This document shows positions 1 through 9,917 of a stretch of DNA of 60,000 nt, piece after piece. The notes under the pieces were generated by a model, which was given only the letters and a program-made list of their open reading frames with translations, made no database searches and was not told the origin of the DNA. Position 1 is the stretch's first letter, and each line of letters starts with the position of its first letter. Source of the stretch: Antedon mediterranea (lineage: Eukaryota; Echinodermata; Crinoidea; Comatulida; Antedonidae); NCBI RefSeq assembly GCF_964355755.1, contig NC_092672.1:31928501-31988500 (forward strand), given 5' to 3'. A program made the position numbers and the translations under genes.

Positions 1-1265
1 AAACACTTAGATTTCATGAGGAAAATATTGATGCTGTTAAAGAAGAAACTCTGGAATCGAAGTATGATGAATCAATCAAGATAAAAGCCCCTACTTTTAT
101 TCCATCTAAAAATTTGGATAAGTTAATAGATTTGGAAGGCATTGGTAAAATGTCAAATGTTGAATGTGCATATCAGGTTGCTGAAGATAAAGTACCTATT
201 ATAGTCACAAAAGGACAGCCATTTGAAGTGAAAGTTGTGTCAAGTTCAGTAGAAAGTGAGGAATCTGTATTGGCTGCAACTTTAATTAATGATTCAGGTG
301 AAGAATCAGCAACTGAAGTGAAACATCAAGGAAGTGGAGAGTACAGAATAACAGGAAGATGTCATAAAGAAGGAGATTGGAAGATGAAGATTACTGCTAG
401 AGGTGAAGAAATCAAAGGATCACGAGGTGAAGAAATCAATATCAAGGTGGAAGCGCTAGGACTTGTGCATACCACTGATAACATAGAAAAGCTTAAAGTA
501 CATAACAAGAATGAAAAAGTAAATGATGTAATATTAGATAAAGATGGAAATTTAATTGTAACTAGTTTTAGTAAAGACTTATTGAAGTTCAACCAAGAAT
601 GTTCATTCATTGGTAGAATAGAGATACCAGACAATGTAATGGTTGTTTGTATACATCAAATGAGTGATGGCCAAATGGTGTATAGTGATTGCCTAAACAA
701 AACTGTTGTCAAGTGTGATGATAAATTTCAACAAATTCGTACATTTGGTAAAGGAACATTAACACACCCACGTGGATTGACAGTGAATAAGGAAACTAGA
801 ACCATGTATGTTGCAGATTGGGATTGTCATTGTGTGTTTAAATTTAATGTTGATAGTGGTGAACTTATTGGTAGATTTGGTTCAAAAGGTAACAAAGAAG
901 GAGAAATGAATATGCCAGATGGACTTGCTCTGACAAACGAGGGCAACCTGATTGTTGTAGAAGTTGGAAATCACAGAATACAAATGTTTGATGCAAATGA
1001 TAAGTTTATAAAAATTCTTGTAGGCAAAGGTGATCAAGATGGTCATGTTCAATATCCTCATTATGTAGCGATAGATTCTGAGGAAAACCTCTTGGTATCA
1101 AGTAATAACAAACTTAAATTATTTGATCAAAATGGAGTTTTTCTCAAACTAATATATGATGGTGGATTAGATGTACCTTATGGAGTTGCAATAATCTCTA
1201 AGAAACCAAGAAGGGTAGCTGTAGCAAACTATAGATCAAACAAAGTAAAAATATATAATTATTAA
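1..1265 (+). CDS. TRIM-NHL copy 1, 3' part (filamin + NHL), cut by window edge
   Basis: An open frame (phase from base 3) enters from the left window edge and stops with TAA at 1263-1265. The first in-frame ATG at 114 is internal, so it is not the true start. It matches residues ~330-720 of the intact copy at 36722: the end of the coiled-coil region, a filamin/Ig-like domain (about bases 185-455), then NHL-type beta-propeller repeats to the C-terminus ending KIYNY. NHL propellers of TRIM2/3/71 proteins bind RNA or protein targets, and the missing N-terminus would carry the RING E3 ligase. Oddity: in the filamin domain the usual GSPVNIKV is replaced by GSRGEEINIKV, apparently a slipped duplication of the preceding RGEEI codons. 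The NHL blocks (THPRG, FGSKGN, NMPDG) match copy 4 best. Confidence 0.9.
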   Translation, partial: TLRFHEENIDAVKEETLESKYDESIKIKAPTFIPSKNLDKLIDLEGIGKMSNVECAYQVAEDKVPIIVTKGQPFEVKVVSSSVESEESVLAATLINDSGEESATEVKHQGSGEYRITGRCHKEGDWKMKITARGEEIKGSRGEEINIKVEALGLVHTTDNIEKLKVHNKNEKVNDVILDKDGNLIVTSFSKDLLKFNQECSFIGRIEIPDNVMVVCIHQMSDGQMVYSDCLNKTVVKCDDKFQQIRTFGKGTLTHPRGLTVNKETRTMYVADWDCHCVFKFNVDSGELIGRFGSKGNKEGEMNMPDGLALTNEGNLIVVEVGNHRIQMFDANDKFIKILVGKGDQDGHVQYPHYVAIDSEENLLVSSNNKLKLFDQNGVFLKLIYDGGLDVPYGVAIISKKPRRVAVANYRSNKVKIYNY

Positions 1266-1701
1266 ATAGCACATTTTATATACTTGATCAAACTACCAGA
1301 AAAACAAACAATGTCTATATGCACATTCAATACCACTGATGATGAACAACAAACCTGTGTTGTTTGAGAATAATTAGTAATTTAATTAAATTTGTTAATA
1401 ATGTAAAACTTATCAAATCAACATTTCCTAGATATGAACAAGATATACGGTAATAACAATTTTAGTATCAAGTAAACAATAAAAGTTACTAAAATGTAAC
1501 CAAGCAATATTTGTTATTATTTATTTTTTGTACATTCAACAAAAAAAGATTTTGAATGAGTACAAAATATGTAAAGTAAATACTGAGGCCTGCTGACCAC
1601 CTGATCAATTGTTTTGAAAGCCTGAGGAATAAACTGCGCATTACATGAAGATTATAAAACATAATTTTGTAACTAAAATTATTATTTTTGAAATATTATT
1701 T
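1266..1701 (+). other. 3' flank of TRIM copy 1
   Basis: AT-rich 3' flank, repeated after every gene copy (compare 18009-18118, 38885-39055, 52735-53119, 56569-56989). It probably holds the 3' UTR. No ORF or RNA gene is seen. The conserved stretch includes a 'caacaaacctgtgttgtttga' inverted repeat around 1348-1368 that could form a hairpin. Confidence 0.55.
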
Positions 1702-2472
1702 TATAGTGATTTATTAAACAAAACTGTTTCTGTGACAAAAAATTGCATAATAAAACATCCTGGATGCTTGACTGTAAATAAGAAAACCAAAACCATGGTA
1801 TTAGACTAGGCTATGAATGAGGTAGGTGCCACCCAGAGAGGTAGAAATTCTCATATAACTTTTCTAGACCAGTTTTTTCTGGGGAATCCAAATATATTGG
1901 GTAAACGGGCTGTAACCTGAGAACTTTCGCGTGAGGGCGCTTTTTTCAAAATGGCTGCCAGTTACAGTAGACTATGATATCTTGGCAACCACTGGTCATA
2001 GAGAGTTGATTTTGGTGTCAAATTGTTTGGAATGTACATGTTCCTATTTGATGTAATAGAAAATTTTGTCAGAAAATGGCCGGAAATACCTCTATTGACC
2101 TTTGACCCAATATCTAACAGATATCATATCTCCGTAACTACTGGACACAGAAAGTTGTAATTGGTGTCAAACTCTCCAGAATATAGATGTTTATATTCAA
2201 ACTAATAGAACATTATCTGTAAAAATGACCGGAAATAACGTTACTGACCTTTGACCCAAAATGTAAGACATTTCTCCTATCTGATCACGTTAATCCTGTC
2301 AATTAATTCATTTTGAGCCAATTGGAGGTTGACATTCTTATATTATTTTCTTGACCAGTTTTTCATGTGCAATCCGAGTAATATGAGATAAATAAGCCAT
2401 AACAAGGCCAAGAATTTGATTCTTTTACTACATACATGCTTCCCTTTAGTGTTTCAGTCTGTATGTCGTGTA

Positions 2473-2950
2473 TTAATCTTCAAGATCGCTCACATCACTG
2501 CAATCTGAAAAGTCTTCATATTCATTATGTGTAAACAGTTCCTGGACATCAGTGGGCATCACTGTCTCAATCCATTTAGGCTCCATTTGTTCGTTCCATC
2601 CATTGTGTGTACTGTTGTTGACAAAATCATTGACGTCTGCTGATTGCCATTCTTTAGTAATGAAGTTTGCTCTAAGTATATGAAACTCAAGGGTCTGCTG
2701 ACATAGTGGCAGTAATGATATATCTGTAATCTTGTTGTGTCTGGAAAACTTTCTGTTGAAGATATCATATCTTGCTTGATTTACACTTTTCCCCTTCACT
2801 CCATACAATGGTGAAACCTACTCTTCAAGTTCCTCATACAACTCTTTTGATGGAACATCTGACACTCCAAGGTTGCAGAATGTGTCTGCGCTTTTGTTAA
2901 ATCAATGTTACTCAATTTCAGTACATTTCGGTATTTCCCAGTGTTTGTAT
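2473..2950 (-). pseudogene. ORF fragment in left arm of fold-back element
   Basis: The minus frame 2808-2473 encodes 111 residues starting MYGVKGKSVNQARYDIFNRK and ending in the acidic tail SDVSDLED followed by TAA. The part upstream is shifted out of frame by the arm's 112-bp deletion. Together with the right arm, the order of motifs (GFHAFTG-like, K/R-rich, then VNQARYDIF, LPLCQQTLEFH, RANF) resembles an uncharacterised multicopy invertebrate protein often found in repeats. I recall this only loosely and cannot name a function. It is probably the 3' end of a gene captured by, or belonging to, the element's autonomous relative. Confidence 0.45.
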
Positions 2951-2994
2951 CAATAATTACCCTCTGCCCATCATCTATGAAATGAGATAGTGAA

Positions 2995-3614
2995 ATGACT
3001 GGAATGTCAAAGGTAATTATTGATACAAACACTGGGAAATACCGAAAGGTACTGAAATTGAGTGACATTGATTTAACAAAAGCGCAGAAATCATCCCTTA
3101 TTGGATTCCATGCTTTCACAAAAACGATTATAACTCCGCTTTCTTTCGGAAAGGAAAACGTACCTGCTGGAAGCTTCTGGAATCAAAAGCAAAATTTGTT
3201 GACACATTCTGCAACCTTGGAGTGTCAGATGTTCCATCAAAAGAGTTGTATGAGGAATTTGAAGAGTATGTTTCACTATTGTATGGAGTGAAGGGGAAAA
3301 GTGTAAATCAAGCAAGATATGATATCTTCAACAGAAAGTTTTCCAGACACAACAAGATTACAGATATATAATTACTGCCACTATGTCAGCAGACCCTTGA
3401 GTTTCATATACTTAGAGCACACTTCATTACTAAAGAATGACAATCAGCAGACGTCAATGATTTTGTCAACAACAGTACACACAATGGATGGAACGAACAA
3501 ATGGAGCCTAAATGGATTGAGACAGTGATGCCCACTGATGTCCAGGAACTGTTTACACATAATGAATATGAAGACTTTTCAGATTGCAGTGATGTGAGCG
3601 ATCTTGAAGATTAA
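2995..3614 (+). pseudogene. Mirror copy of the same ORF fragment in right arm
   Basis: This is the same coding fragment as in the left arm, in opposite orientation. It keeps the 112 bp lost from the left arm (SSLIGFHAFT.. region) but shows a frame slip just after GFHAFT (~3118). It also has a TAA after 'NKIT-D' (near 3370) and a TGA further on. It ends with the same SDLED stop at 3612-3614. It is non-coding as it stands. Confidence 0.45.
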
Positions 3615-5018
3615 TACACGACATACAGTCTGAAACACTAAAGGGAAGCATGTATGTAGTAAAAGAATTAAATTCTTGGCCTTGTTATGGCTTATTTATC
3701 TCATATATTCGGATTGCACATGAAAAACTGGTCCAGATAATAATATGAGAATGTCAACCTCCAATTGGCACAAAATGAATTAATTGACAAGATTAACGTG
3801 ATCAGATGGGAGAAATGTCTTGCATTTTGGGTCAAAGGTCAGTAACGTTATTTCCGGTCATTTTTACATATAATGTTCTATTAGTCTGAATATAAACATC
3901 TATATTCTGGAGAGTTTGACACCAATTACAACTTTCTGTGTCGAGTAGTTACGGAGATATGATATCTGTTAGATATTGGGTCAAAGGTCAATAGAGGTAT
4001 TTCCGGCCATTTTCTGACAAAATGTTCTATTACATCAAATAGGAACATGTACATTCCGAATAATTTGACACCAAAATCACCTCTCTATGACCAGTGGTTG
4101 CCAAGATATCATAGTCTATTGTAACTGGCAGCCATTTTGAAAAAAGCGCCCTCACGCGAAAGTTCTCAGGTTACAGCCCGTTTACCCAATATATTTGGAT
4201 TCCCCAGAAAAAACTGGTCTAGAAAAGTCATATGAGAATTTCTACCTCTCCGGGTGGCACCTACCTCATTCATAGCCTAGTCTATATGTGGCCAACAGAG
4301 AAGCTCACTGTGTACTTAAGTTTAATGTTGATAATGGAGACTTTCTTGGTTAAATTGGTGAAGAGGGTAGCAAAGAGGGTCAAATGAGGTGACCAAGTGA
4401 TGCTACTCTCACAAAGAAACGGAACCTGATTGTTGTAGATCATTTGAATAACAGAATACAACTGTTTGATCCAAATCCTCATAGAGCAGGGTGGAATAGA
4501 TGGTTATGTCACTCTCAGAATATAGCCATAGATTATGATGAGAACATACTGATGTCAAGTAGACACAAACTACAGCAATTTGATAACAATGGTGTTTTTA
4601 TAAACAAGCACGAATGTGCAATACTCGGGGTACAGCGAAAGTAGCTGTAATGACGTCATAAGACCGGATGTAACGTCACATACACATCAATAACCGCGCT
4701 ACCAAATACGGCTATACGGTACCATCTTCGAGACGTGATATGGCTGCATCCGGTTTGAAATTAAAAATCCGGCTCTATAGCTTTGAGGACATGTCCCTGT
4801 AGTATATTCATGCTAAATCTGAGCTCAATACTACCACGAATAAGGGAGGAGTAGTACTTTATAAATCGCACTTTTTGCTCAATAGTGTCCAGATGGAAGA
4901 AGAAGAGAAAAAGATTAGAGAGTCCTAGACTCAGGTACCCCGAGTAATAAAACGAGATATATATACTCTATATCATATTACGTATACAGTATATTTCACC
5001 ATAAAGTTTAAGCAAAAT

Positions 5019-5093
5019 GGTCTCGCCATGAGGGCTCGAACCGGGGACCTTCTGCGCGTTAAGCAGACTTGATAACCACTACACTACGAAACC
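5019..5093 (-). tRNA. tRNA-Val(AAC)-like sequence 1 (pseudo or SINE head)
   Basis: Read on the minus strand, the acceptor GGTTTCG pairs with 3' CGAGACC, the A-box region is TAGTGTAGTGG, the anticodon stem TCTGC/GCAGA surrounds loop TTAACGC (anticodon AAC, Val), and the B-box is GGTTCGAGCCC. The 3' half of the T stem is disrupted (CCTCATGG instead of CCGGG), so it is probably a pseudogene or a mobile tRNA-derived repeat. Confidence 0.55.
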
Positions 5094-5306
5094 TCTTACA
5101 CCAAAAATGTGGGTTACACAAAGTTTTTTAATCCATTTAAATTACAAATAAATTATTATGGTAATAAGCACAAAGCAAGATAAACATGTGTAAAAGTGAT
5201 AATTACCGATTACACAAAATAAATATTTTAAAAAATAATAAAAATAAGATATACTGTATATCATATTGCGTATACAGTACTTTTCACCATAAAGTTAAAA
5301 AAAAAA

Positions 5307-5378
5307 GGTTTCGCCCGGGCTCGAACCGGGGACCTTCTGCGTGTTAAACAGACGTGATAACCACTACGCCAAGAAGCC
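5307..5378 (-). tRNA. tRNA-Val(AAC)-like sequence 2 (pseudo or SINE head)
   Basis: This second tRNA-Val-like copy lies 288 bp from the first. Minus strand: anticodon arm TCTGT-TTAACAC-GCAGA (AAC), intact T arm CCCGG-TTCGAGC-CCGGG and 3' CGAAACC. The 5' acceptor strand GGCTTCT mispairs at two positions, so function is doubtful. It shares its 5'-side leader with copy 1, so the two arose by duplication of a larger unit. Confidence 0.55.
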
Positions 5379-5864
5379 GCATATAACTACATAACGCTGT
5401 GGTGTGTGTCACACATTGTGGCTTCTTAATTAAACAAATTAATTAAAAAATGAAGCTGTAATGACGTCATAAGACGGGATGTGACGTCACATACACATCA
5501 ATAACCTACCAAATACGGCTATATGGTACCATCTTCGAGACGTCATATGGCTGCATCCGGTTTGAAATTTTAAAATCCGGCTCTTTAAATTTGAGGACAT
5601 GTCCCTGTAGTATATTCATGCCAAATCCCAGCTCAATACTACAACTAATAAGGGAGGAGTAGTACTTTAAAAATCGCACTTTTTACTCAATAGTGTCCAG
5701 ATGGAGGAAGAGGAGAAAATGAGTAAGTCCTAGACTCGGGTACCCCGAGTAAAAACAAATACATAATGTTGAGTTAGTTACATTAGATCAACATAATATC
5801 TATGAAAAAAGATAGTAGCTGTGACAGAATATGGAGGAAACAGAGTCAAAATACATAATTATTG

Positions 5865-6423
5865 ATAATGTATACTTGGTAAAATCAATATATGCTCATT
5901 ATTCAGAATTTTAGCTTATATATTGTAACTTTTATATTTAATTCTTATAAATTAAAATATATATACTAAAATTAAACACTATATTTTTTAGGTAGTTTGT
6001 GAATAAAGAATATATCATGTGATGTAATAGGTTTAATGATTTGTTATTGAAAATGTAAACATCTGTAAGACTATACACTTGGATACAGTTTTGGCAAGGA
6101 GTTATATTATTAATATGGGAAATAACAGCTGTTATTAAATCAGTATGTTATCACCTATTTGATAATGGTTTCATCTACTCCCATTGAACCCACCAATCAG
6201 ACAAGGCAGCAATGTGTATCAGTAGACTTTAGACTGAAAATAATTGTTGAATCCTTTCTTTTTATAGAATATTTGAAACTTGAACAATAAATGTAAGTAA
6301 AGACAGTTTTTTATATTTAATTTTGTATTAAAAAATAAAATTATTTCATGGAGTTGTAGTAATCAAACTTTTGACACAAATAAGCACTTAATATACAAAT
6401 AAACCTATAACTATCCTTGCATT
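5865..6423 (+). other. Spacer between array units, upstream of copy 2
   Basis: AT-rich spacer conserved before every copy (compare 24094-24527, 26467-26854, 39878-40260, 53635-54061). It includes 'tatcacctatttgataatgg' and 'cccattgaacccaccaatcag' blocks. No ORF or RNA gene is recognised. It may hold distal regulatory sequence. Confidence 0.4.
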
Positions 6424-6590
6424 AGCCAATCAGCAGCAGCTACTGAATATTTTGGAAAGTCCAACAAACTATTTTTATACTATGACATCACTTCCTGGTT
6501 TTCTGTGCCCAGATTAGCTCAAATTTTACAATACTGGAACATCTAGCTGCTTTTGTCACCTTTGTTTCATCTTTCTTATATTTAATCATA
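6424..6590 (+). promoter_or_regulatory. Promoter and non-coding exon 1 of TRIM copy 2
   Basis: There is a perfect inverted CCAAT context AGCCAATCAGC at 6424-6434, a near-palindromic TTGGAAAGTCCAA (kappaB-like half matches) at 6452-6464, and ACTTCCTGG (ETS-like core) at 6490-6498. A splice donor cata|GTAAGT follows at 6591. The same order and spacing recurs at 25153-25317, 36382-36546 and 54062-54226, which supports a functional core. The factor assignments are inferences from consensus only. Confidence 0.6.
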
Positions 6591-6726
6591 GTAAGTATTA
6601 TTATTGTTCTACTGTAACATTTTTTTTATAATCAAAATAATCTGTACACTAATCCTTGCGCAATTTTAAATTGCACAAATTGTTTAATATATGCGCATAA
6701 CATAATACTAAGATATTTAATAGATT

Positions 6727-7425
6727 TGATTTTGATTTGATTTGATTTATTTCGGCATCAGTACATAAAATATCACAGACATACAATTAAAATTGACAAA
6801 TATAAAAATACCAATATAAAACAAGGATGCCAAGGATAACTCATAAAAGTCCTCTACGGACTTGTTTCCAATGAGGTCCTTTGAAAGAACAGCAAAAAAG
6901 ACAAACAAAGCAACATAATAAAAATGACAAAAAACAGCAAAAAGGACAATCGAAAAAAGAAGAAGCGCTAATTAAATAGTTTCTAGAGCTAGTGAACGTT
7001 CCTGTAGATACTTTTTAACTTTACTTTTAAAACAACAAACAGTTTGTGATTCCTTAATGTTAATTGGTAAATTATTCCATTCTTTAATAGCATTGTAAAA
7101 AAAGGTCACATGTGCCATTGGCTTGATAGTTGGGATTCTAAAATTAAAATTGCATCCCCTAGTATTGTAATTATGACTGTCTGAAATTCTAATAAAACGA
7201 TTGCATAAATAAGGTGGACAACAATGATTATATATTTTAAAAACATGACAGGCTCTAAGAAATTCGACACGGTCTTGGACTTTTAACATACCAACGTCGT
7301 TTAGCTGAGATTGACCAACATGAGATCGGGGACCTAACTTTTTTATAAAACGAACCATTTTGTTTTGAGTCGTTTGTAATTTTGATTTTAAATTTTTATT
7401 TACCGTAGAAGACCATGAGCAATAG
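6727..7425 (-). mobile_element. 5'-truncated LINE (non-LTR retrotransposon) 3' end in intron 1
   Basis: Inserted in the copy 2 intron; the uninterrupted form is seen at 25440-25465. The minus frame 7358-6972 (128 codons, first in-frame ATG 7358) has the typical end of a LINE ORF2: 'HNYNTRG', 'FYNAIKEWNNLP', 'FKSKVKKYL'. These are features of the extreme C-terminus of CR1/L2/Jockey-type reverse transcriptase proteins. Downstream on the minus strand is a short A+T repeat tail (aaatc)n at 6727-6750, a common 3' tail of these clades. It lacks RT and endonuclease domains and is dead on arrival. Confidence 0.75.
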
Positions 7426-7461
7426 CTTTATTTATAGACTTAGATGTTTCATTTTTTACAG

Positions 7462-8448
7462 ATGTCGGAACAAAAAGCATTACAATTCTTAGACAAGAAT
7501 GATCTTGAATGTGCAATCTGTCTAGAAAGACTGACAGAACCAAAAACACTTGAGTGCCTCCATAGTTACTGTCTTCATTGCCTGCAGAGTTTGATTAAAA
7601 CAAGTGGCAAAATAAAATGTCCAAAATGTTGTAAGATGTACGATGACCTAAATCAATTTGATTTAAAAGATCTTACTACCAATGAAATGTTAAGTTATCA
7701 AGTTAAATTTGTTGGGAATATTGAATCTGAAAAACCACCAAAGTGCTCAAGCTGTGATAACCAACCTGAATACTACTGCTCTGAATGTCAAATGTATCTA
7801 TGTGGACAATGTATTAAACATCATAAAATCATTCCTGTATTGAAAAACCACCCATTGTACACACTGGACAAAATTCAAGGAGAAGGTAAAGATCTGCCAC
7901 ATAAATGCATATATCACAGGGACTGCATGCTTGAATTTTATTGCAGAATTTGTCTTAAAAGTGGATGTAAGAAATGTGAACATGTTCTACGCTGTTATCA
8001 AAATGAACATAATGTGATTCCATTCGAGACGGCTGTAGACGAGTTTAATCAAAATGCGACAGAAGTTAAAAAAAGTGCGGAAGAAATTAAAGAAAAACTA
8101 AAAAGAACAAGGGAAAGCTTCATGAAAGAAAGATCCGACTTTGAATTAAAATTAAAATTATGCAGAACAGCGATTGAATTACAAGAAGAAAACATTATTA
8201 AAAAGGCTCAGGAGAAAACAAGAGCAATGTTGATGGACCTTGACAAAATTGACAAAGAAAACAAAGAGCTTATTGATAATAGAGTTAAAAATATTGACTC
8301 AAAGCTGTTGAAAGTTAATGAGATGTTGCCATTAATTAACACAATGATGAACAAACCAGAAGAAAGAGAAACACTTAGATCTCATGAGGAAAATATTTTT
8401 ACGGTTCAGGATATTCGACTGCGAAAGAATCACATAGACCTCAGTTAG
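7462..8448 (+). CDS. TRIM-NHL copy 2, N-terminal half, truncated by LTR insertion
   Basis: The start is ATG 7462 (MSEQKALQFL), directly after the intron acceptor TTTTTTACAG; the in-frame ATG at 7444 lies in the polypyrimidine tract. RING C3HC4: C17, C20, C32, H34, C37, C40, C53, C56. B-box 1: C95, C98, C106, C109, C114, C117, H121, H130. B-box 2: about residues 147-183. A charged coiled coil follows at ~190-325. The family acts as RING ubiquitin ligases with target-binding C-termini. At 8397 the frame enters the gypsy LTR, adds ~17 foreign residues (FTVQDIRLRK..) and stops at 8446-8448. A 328-aa RING/B-box/coiled-coil protein lacking filamin and NHL domains would result. The rest of the gene resumes at 16777. 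Confidence 0.88.
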   Translation: MSEQKALQFLDKNDLECAICLERLTEPKTLECLHSYCLHCLQSLIKTSGKIKCPKCCKMYDDLNQFDLKDLTTNEMLSYQVKFVGNIESEKPPKCSSCDNQPEYYCSECQMYLCGQCIKHHKIIPVLKNHPLYTLDKIQGEGKDLPHKCIYHRDCMLEFYCRICLKSGCKKCEHVLRCYQNEHNVIPFETAVDEFNQNATEVKKSAEEIKEKLKRTRESFMKERSDFELKLKLCRTAIELQEENIIKKAQEKTRAMLMDLDKIDKENKELIDNRVKNIDSKLLKVNEMLPLINTMMNKPEERETLRSHEENIFTVQDIRLRKNHIDLS

Positions 8449-9398
8449 AAGTTGTTAACTCTGGATCGAGCACTTTAATAATCTTAACACACTACAATCA
8501 TAATGACGAGTGTTAACACATGAAACAATTTAACTAATACATCAATCTAGCTATTGGTCCTTTACCCAACATTATGTTTAATAACTAACTAAATAATCTC
8601 TACATAAACTTGTTAATTATTGATTGAATTATCTGACTGAATTAAACCAAAAACATGATACATTAATTTAAGGTCATCTTATCAGTGTATACAACTCTAC
8701 ACTAGCATATGTGATTTCTAAATAAGGAAACCAGTATAGTTATAAAACCCAATTCTAAATTGGTACCCTGGGTGTAGTTATCAGTGCAACAATGACTCAC
8801 TACCTTGGTTACCATAGTAACGGCCAGTTCCACTAGCAGAGCCTTACATACCACAGCAATTAATGGCAAGGTCATTAACCTTATACACTGTACTGTATGT
8901 ACTCTTTTTGTTAACAGGGCCTCTAATAGCTATTGAGCCTAATAATTCGTTACATTATATGGACATAAAATGAAAGTATAAACATTTAGCTATTATCTCA
9001 TAACTTAATCCTCTAGCATTAACCTTAAAATATAATGATTGTTTTCTAAAATGAACAACAATCATCTGATCACAGTATTCGCTCTGTTTATCCTCTCAGT
9101 TTCTTACTTAATAATTTCAATCTGGGTACTGGAGAAATAACTCAGTATCCTTATGAAACATAATATAACAAATTGTCATAATTATAATATATATAAGTTA
9201 AAAGGAATATAAAATATCATAAACTTACCTGCGAAAGAATCACATAGACCTCAGTTAGAAGTTGTTAACTCTGGATCGAGCACTTTAATAATGATGAGCC
9301 CAATGCCAGAGGCAACAACCTCAAACTGGTCATGTGACTTTCCACAGGTCATTGGATCTTGAAATTTAATAGGGGCCTACTTTTCTGTGCAGGTAACA
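8398..9398 (-). repeat. 3' LTR of gypsy element
   Basis: 1001 bp, matching 15776-16776 without a difference that I noticed. Flanked outside by the TSD ATATT and inside by the polypurine tract. Within it, 'gaaagaatcacatagacctc..actttaataa' occurs twice (8423 and 9234), so the LTR carries an internal ~70-bp direct repeat near its two ends. Confidence 0.93.
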
Positions 9399-9414
9399 TA
9401 CTCCCCCCACAAAT
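9399..9414 (-). promoter_or_regulatory. Polypurine tract of gypsy element
   Basis: On the minus strand TTTGTGGGGGGAGTA sits immediately before the 3' LTR start TGTTACC, the expected place for plus-strand priming. The G run interrupted by T is slightly atypical. Confidence 0.6.
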
Positions 9415-9917
9415 GTGATGTCGTCCCCGACATCCACAAACGAATACACATATTTATTAAATTTCAATTATTTACAGTTTATCTAAGTGATAATTGCTAC
9501 AGTTCATTGTGTCACAATATTAGAATGTAGGATCCAGCTTCTTACAGTTAGCCATAGCTAAACTCCTGATACTACCTCATTCCATGGTGTCCAAGAGGGA
9601 TGTGCAAGGGTTGCATGCATGCGACATACCCATGCGTCGTCCAATAACGATACATCCATAGAAGAGCTGGTCCATGTTATCTGTCGACAACTGTACACAA
9701 TGCACTGTCATTACCAGGTTGGTTGCAGTTTGTGATTCCCCGTAGATACCATCTCCATGTTTATGCACAGCCTGAATAGTTACCTGTTGCTCATGGTACA
9801 TTATCAACCATCTCTTTGTAGTACTCAATCACAAACACTTGTAAGTTCTGTCAATAACCAATTGGGTAACAAATAAATCCACTTTCTTTTACAATCAATG
9901 TTCAATTTCATCAGATC
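9415..9917 (-). other. Untranslated region between pol stop and 3' LTR
   Basis: About 500 bp with no convincing gene. One 83-codon minus frame (9828-9577) has no recognisable domain, signal peptide or membrane segment. No envelope-like ORF is present. Confidence 0.6.

Larger units (their letters stand above)
1802..4284. mobile_element. 2.5 kb fold-back (giant inverted repeat) element, TSD TAT
   Basis: The left arm (1802-2961) and right arm (3013-4284) are near-perfect reverse complements around a ~50-bp spacer. Both ends read TAGACTAGGCTATGAATGAG. Comparison with the uninterrupted copy near 39445 shows a clean insertion into 'ggtatgtgg', giving a 3-bp duplication TAT (1799-1801 and 4285-4287). 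The 112-bp length difference between arms is a single deletion in the left arm, matching right-arm bases ~3089-3202. No transposase is recognised. The superfamily is undetermined; a TA or TAT target is compatible with several cut-and-paste families. Confidence 0.8.
4623..5753. mobile_element. MITE-like repeat, two direct copies around tRNA-like units
   Basis: Unit 1 (4623-4946) is bounded by ACTCGGGGTAC and GTACCCCGAGT, an 11-bp terminal inverted repeat. Unit 2 (~5455-5753) is a diverged direct copy (both contain 'tgtaatgacgtcataag', 'gacatgtccctgtagtatat' and 'aataagggaggagtagtact') that has lost its left end. Between them lie two tRNA-Val-like sequences, each preceded by a shared leader ('cgtatacagta..ttcaccataaag'). 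The whole block interrupts the decayed NHL fragment. Confidence 0.65.
1702..5864 (+). pseudogene. Decayed NHL fragment 1, split by two repeat insertions
   Basis: Host pieces 1702-1801, 4285-4622 and 5754-5864 together correspond to the last ~190 residues of the NHL domain. Recognisable blocks are LNKT.., GLTVNKKTKTM, AHCVLKFNVDNG, NLIVVDHLNNRIQLFDPN, NIAIDYDENIL and the C-terminal 'TEYGGNRVKIHNY'-like end. In-frame stops occur (TAA after FLG, TGA after QMR). A 17-bp deletion after the DPN codons shifts the frame. Such a fragment follows every gene copy, so it predates the array's expansion. It is split by the fold-back element 1802-4284 and by the tRNA-containing repeat 4623-5753. Confidence 0.75.

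Noticed and set aside
362-634. Antisense 87-90 aa frames beginning MSGISILPMNEHSW, repeated in every TRIM copy (also 17114, 37990, 44490, 55668)
   Set aside because: They lie exactly opposite the filamin/NHL coding region and follow its substitutions. Conservation is explained by the sense gene.
7798-7983. Antisense 61 aa frames beginning MFTFLTSTF opposite the B-boxes (also 37058, 43558, 54736)
   Set aside because: Shadow of the B-box coding strand.
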